Part shown: piece after piece, positions 62,617 to 64,000 of the stretch
Layout: every line of letters begins with the position of its first letter
Numbering within the stretch: the first letter of the stretch is position 1
DNA from: Pseudoteredinibacter isoporae_A
Lineage (GTDB): Bacteria > Pseudomonadota > Gammaproteobacteria > Pseudomonadales > Cellvibrionaceae
Length of the DNA stretch: 64,000 nucleotides
Reading direction: 5' to 3'
NCBI RefSeq assembly: GCF_040372805.1
Contig: NZ_BAABWJ010000012.1
Span: 52,939-116,938, forward strand
The notes under the pieces: model-generated
Seen by the model: only the letters and a program-made list of their open reading frames with translations
What the model was told of the DNA's origin: nothing
Database searches by the model: none
Translations under genes and position numbers: made by a program

Positions 62617-63333
62617 ATGAAAATATACAAATTTAGAAGCTTGTCTCCTGAGTCTAACCCCGAGCATGTGTATCAAATGATTTCGGAAAGCTCCTTTTGG
62701 TGCGCTTCCCCAGAGTCTTTAAATGATACTAATGAGTTTCGTTTCAAGATGAACTACGTTCCAACTCATAATACAGGGGTTCTCTTGATGAAGAGCTTGG
62801 AGTCTCATGGTAGGAGTGGTCGCCCTCCGTATGTGACAGCTTCCTATGCAATATTAAATAACTCATTGGATGAAGTCACTGAGCCCATCATTAGAGATGT
62901 TATTAGCCAGTGCCGTACTAATATTGGGATTACCAGCTTTTCCGTATCTGATTCCGGTGAATGGCTTTGGCGCACATATGGAGGGGATGGAAATGGAGTT
63001 GTTGTAGAGTTTGAGGTTCCTGATGACAGCATTGGACATGATTTCCATTTTGTAAACTACGTGGACGACCATGAATTTCATGTAGACCTTTTTCTGAGCT
63101 CTAATTTGGATGACAGGAAGAGCTTGTTTAGGGAGATGCTTTGTACAAAGACAAAAAAGTGGAAGCAAGAACAAGAGGTTAGGTTTTTAGGGAATGCGCC
63201 AAATACGAGTGTAAAAATAAACAATTGCGTGACAGGTGTCGTTATAGGAAAGAATGTGTCCTCTTCACATCGAAACAACTTGGTTCAATTGTGTGAAAGT
63301 CGAGGTATAAGCGTCAGATACCAGAACGCCTAA
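62617..63333 (+). CDS. DUF2971 family protein
   Basis: A 238-residue protein with the DUF2971 pattern: start MKIYKFRSLSPE, then FWCASPESLNDTNEFRFKM, GITSFSVSDSGEWLWRTYGG, GVVVEFEVPDD and the ending KKWKQEQEVRFLG with GVVIGKNV. Family proteins are cytoplasmic, of unknown activity, and frequent in mobile and defence islands. ATG 62617 is the first good start; TTG 62611 is less likely. It probably forms a two-gene unit with the upstream CoiA-like gene. Confidence 0.8.
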   Translation: MKIYKFRSLSPESNPEHVYQMISESSFWCASPESLNDTNEFRFKMNYVPTHNTGVLLMKSLESHGRSGRPPYVTASYAILNNSLDEVTEPIIRDVISQCRTNIGITSFSVSDSGEWLWRTYGGDGNGVVVEFEVPDDSIGHDFHFVNYVDDHEFHVDLFLSSNLDDRKSLFREMLCTKTKKWKQEQEVRFLGNAPNTSVKINNCVTGVVIGKNVSSSHRNNLVQLCESRGISVRYQNA

Positions 63334-63718
63334 AGTCAGAAGGCGGTTTCCTTCTGGACCCACCAATTCTTTAGTATTCAGATTAGGCGGCTTTAGCTTT
63401 AGTGGTTGCTCTACTCCTTCTACACAATATCATATGTTGATATTCTCTTGCAGGCTTATACCGGTAAATTTTGCCACCATTGATGTGGCTTAGTTTTTTT
63501 AAGATCACTTAGAGCCCTATTTATAAGGCTTTATAAGGTGCTTATAGTCTAGGAAGAGTGGTGAGATTATAAGGAATACAATTATACTTAATATTAACTC
63601 TAAATAGAGGCCTTAATAGCTGCTAAATGGATCAAATGAAATGAATACATATAGATATCAAATAAGATATTAATATATTGCTTTAGTAGTTATTAGCTAA
63701 TAGTTAAGGAAGTAGGGA
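63334..63718. other. AT-rich intergenic region
   Basis: A 7-bp hairpin CAGAAGG / CCTTCTG at 63337-63356 follows the DUF2971 stop codon. From about 63480 the DNA is very AT-rich with repeated TTATAAGG-like words (63516-63575), a likely promoter or replication-associated region for the next gene. Confidence 0.4.
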
Positions 63719-64000
63719 TTGACTGAAACATCTGACCAATACAAGAAAAGACAGATAATAAATGCAATTGAGTCCGTAAATTGGACATATAGGATCTCGG
63801 TGTTCCTGAAGCTATCTAGTGAATGCTCAAATGCTAGACAGCACTTTACATCTCTCCGTAAAGCCTTGGGGCGTGGAAACGGGGTTAAAGGGTTTTTTTG
63901 GAAGTTGGCGATTAAGAATGCCCCAAAGTACTATTTTGATGATCTAGAGGGCGAACGAGGCTATTTTACGGCACCGTATTTAACTTTGTACTTTGTTTCA
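63719..64000 (+). CDS. N-terminal part of a gene running off the window; Rep-like
   Basis: TTG 63719 follows TTAAGGAAG at good spacing and opens 94 codons to the window edge without a stop. The product begins MTETSDQYKKRQIINAIESV. The stretch RQHFTSLRKALGRGNGVKGF and FWKL, followed by LTLYF, resembles the pattern of YagK/YfjJ or inovirus Gp2-like replication proteins (R.H...L.K.LRR....Y.WKLE). The match is by eye only and the His-hydrophobe-His site is not visible. The AT-rich region upstream would suit a replication or mobile-element gene. Confidence 0.5.
   Translation, partial: MTETSDQYKKRQIINAIESVNWTYRISVFLKLSSECSNARQHFTSLRKALGRGNGVKGFFWKLAIKNAPKYYFDDLEGERGYFTAPYLTLYFVS

Overview
The window looks like chromosomal DNA of a free-living, probably marine gammaproteobacterium. 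The markers are an HdfR-like LysR gene divergent from a MaoP (DUF413) gene as in enterics, a GshB-like gene joined to a QEGLA-motif protein, a pst phosphate-transport operon, several c-di-GMP proteins and IS3/IS21 remnants. The first two thirds read as ordinary chromosome. From about 42.4 kb on, the DNA becomes more AT-rich and carries IS elements, broken genes and a large RHS-type gene, which is typical of an accessory region.

Region 1 (1-10.9 kb) is a bidirectional, probably catabolic cluster. It holds an NCS1 nucleobase-type permease, a PuuE/allantoinase-like deacetylase, a DUF1989 (urea-carboxylase-associated) protein, three short NTF2/SnoaL-like proteins plus a fourth that is frameshifted, two SDR dehydrogenases, a VOC protein, a GcvA-like LysR regulator, an SGNH esterase and an azoreductase. 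The family mix suggests uptake and breakdown of a nitrogen-containing small molecule.

Region 2 (11-17.3 kb) has two thioredoxin-fold exported proteins, a double-cupin protein, and an SDR gene next to a TetR regulator. Four copies of a 16-bp palindrome lie in the two promoter regions and are almost certainly the TetR operators. Region 3 (17.3-24.2 kb) carries hdfR-like/maoP-like, gshB-like and QEGLA genes, small membrane proteins, a class C beta-lactamase-fold hydrolase and a lipoprotein. Region 4 (24.3-34.1 kb) is signalling: a hybrid histidine kinase, a LuxR-type response regulator, RidA, a LysR regulator, two paralogous exported helical proteins and a diguanylate cyclase.

Region 5 (34.2-42.3 kb) is a minus-strand run: outer-membrane protein, glycosyltransferase, DUF547, pstS, pstC, pstA, pstB. 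A GT87-like membrane glycosyltransferase is divergent to it.

Region 6 (42.4-64 kb) is accessory. It starts with a truncated IS3 transposase fused to a decayed leucine-rich-repeat gene. A pseudopilin translationally coupled to a GGDEF-EAL protein follows, then a complete IS3-family element with a broken orfA and a large membrane protein of unknown function. Next is a 2042-residue secreted RHS/SpvB-like protein with a distinct C-terminal domain, followed by four small membrane proteins, the first of which has the topology of a periplasmic immunity protein. The RHS module is bracketed by two 89-nt direct repeats that resemble att sites. Beyond it lie a CoiA-like zinc-motif protein, a DUF2971 protein and a gene cut by the window edge.
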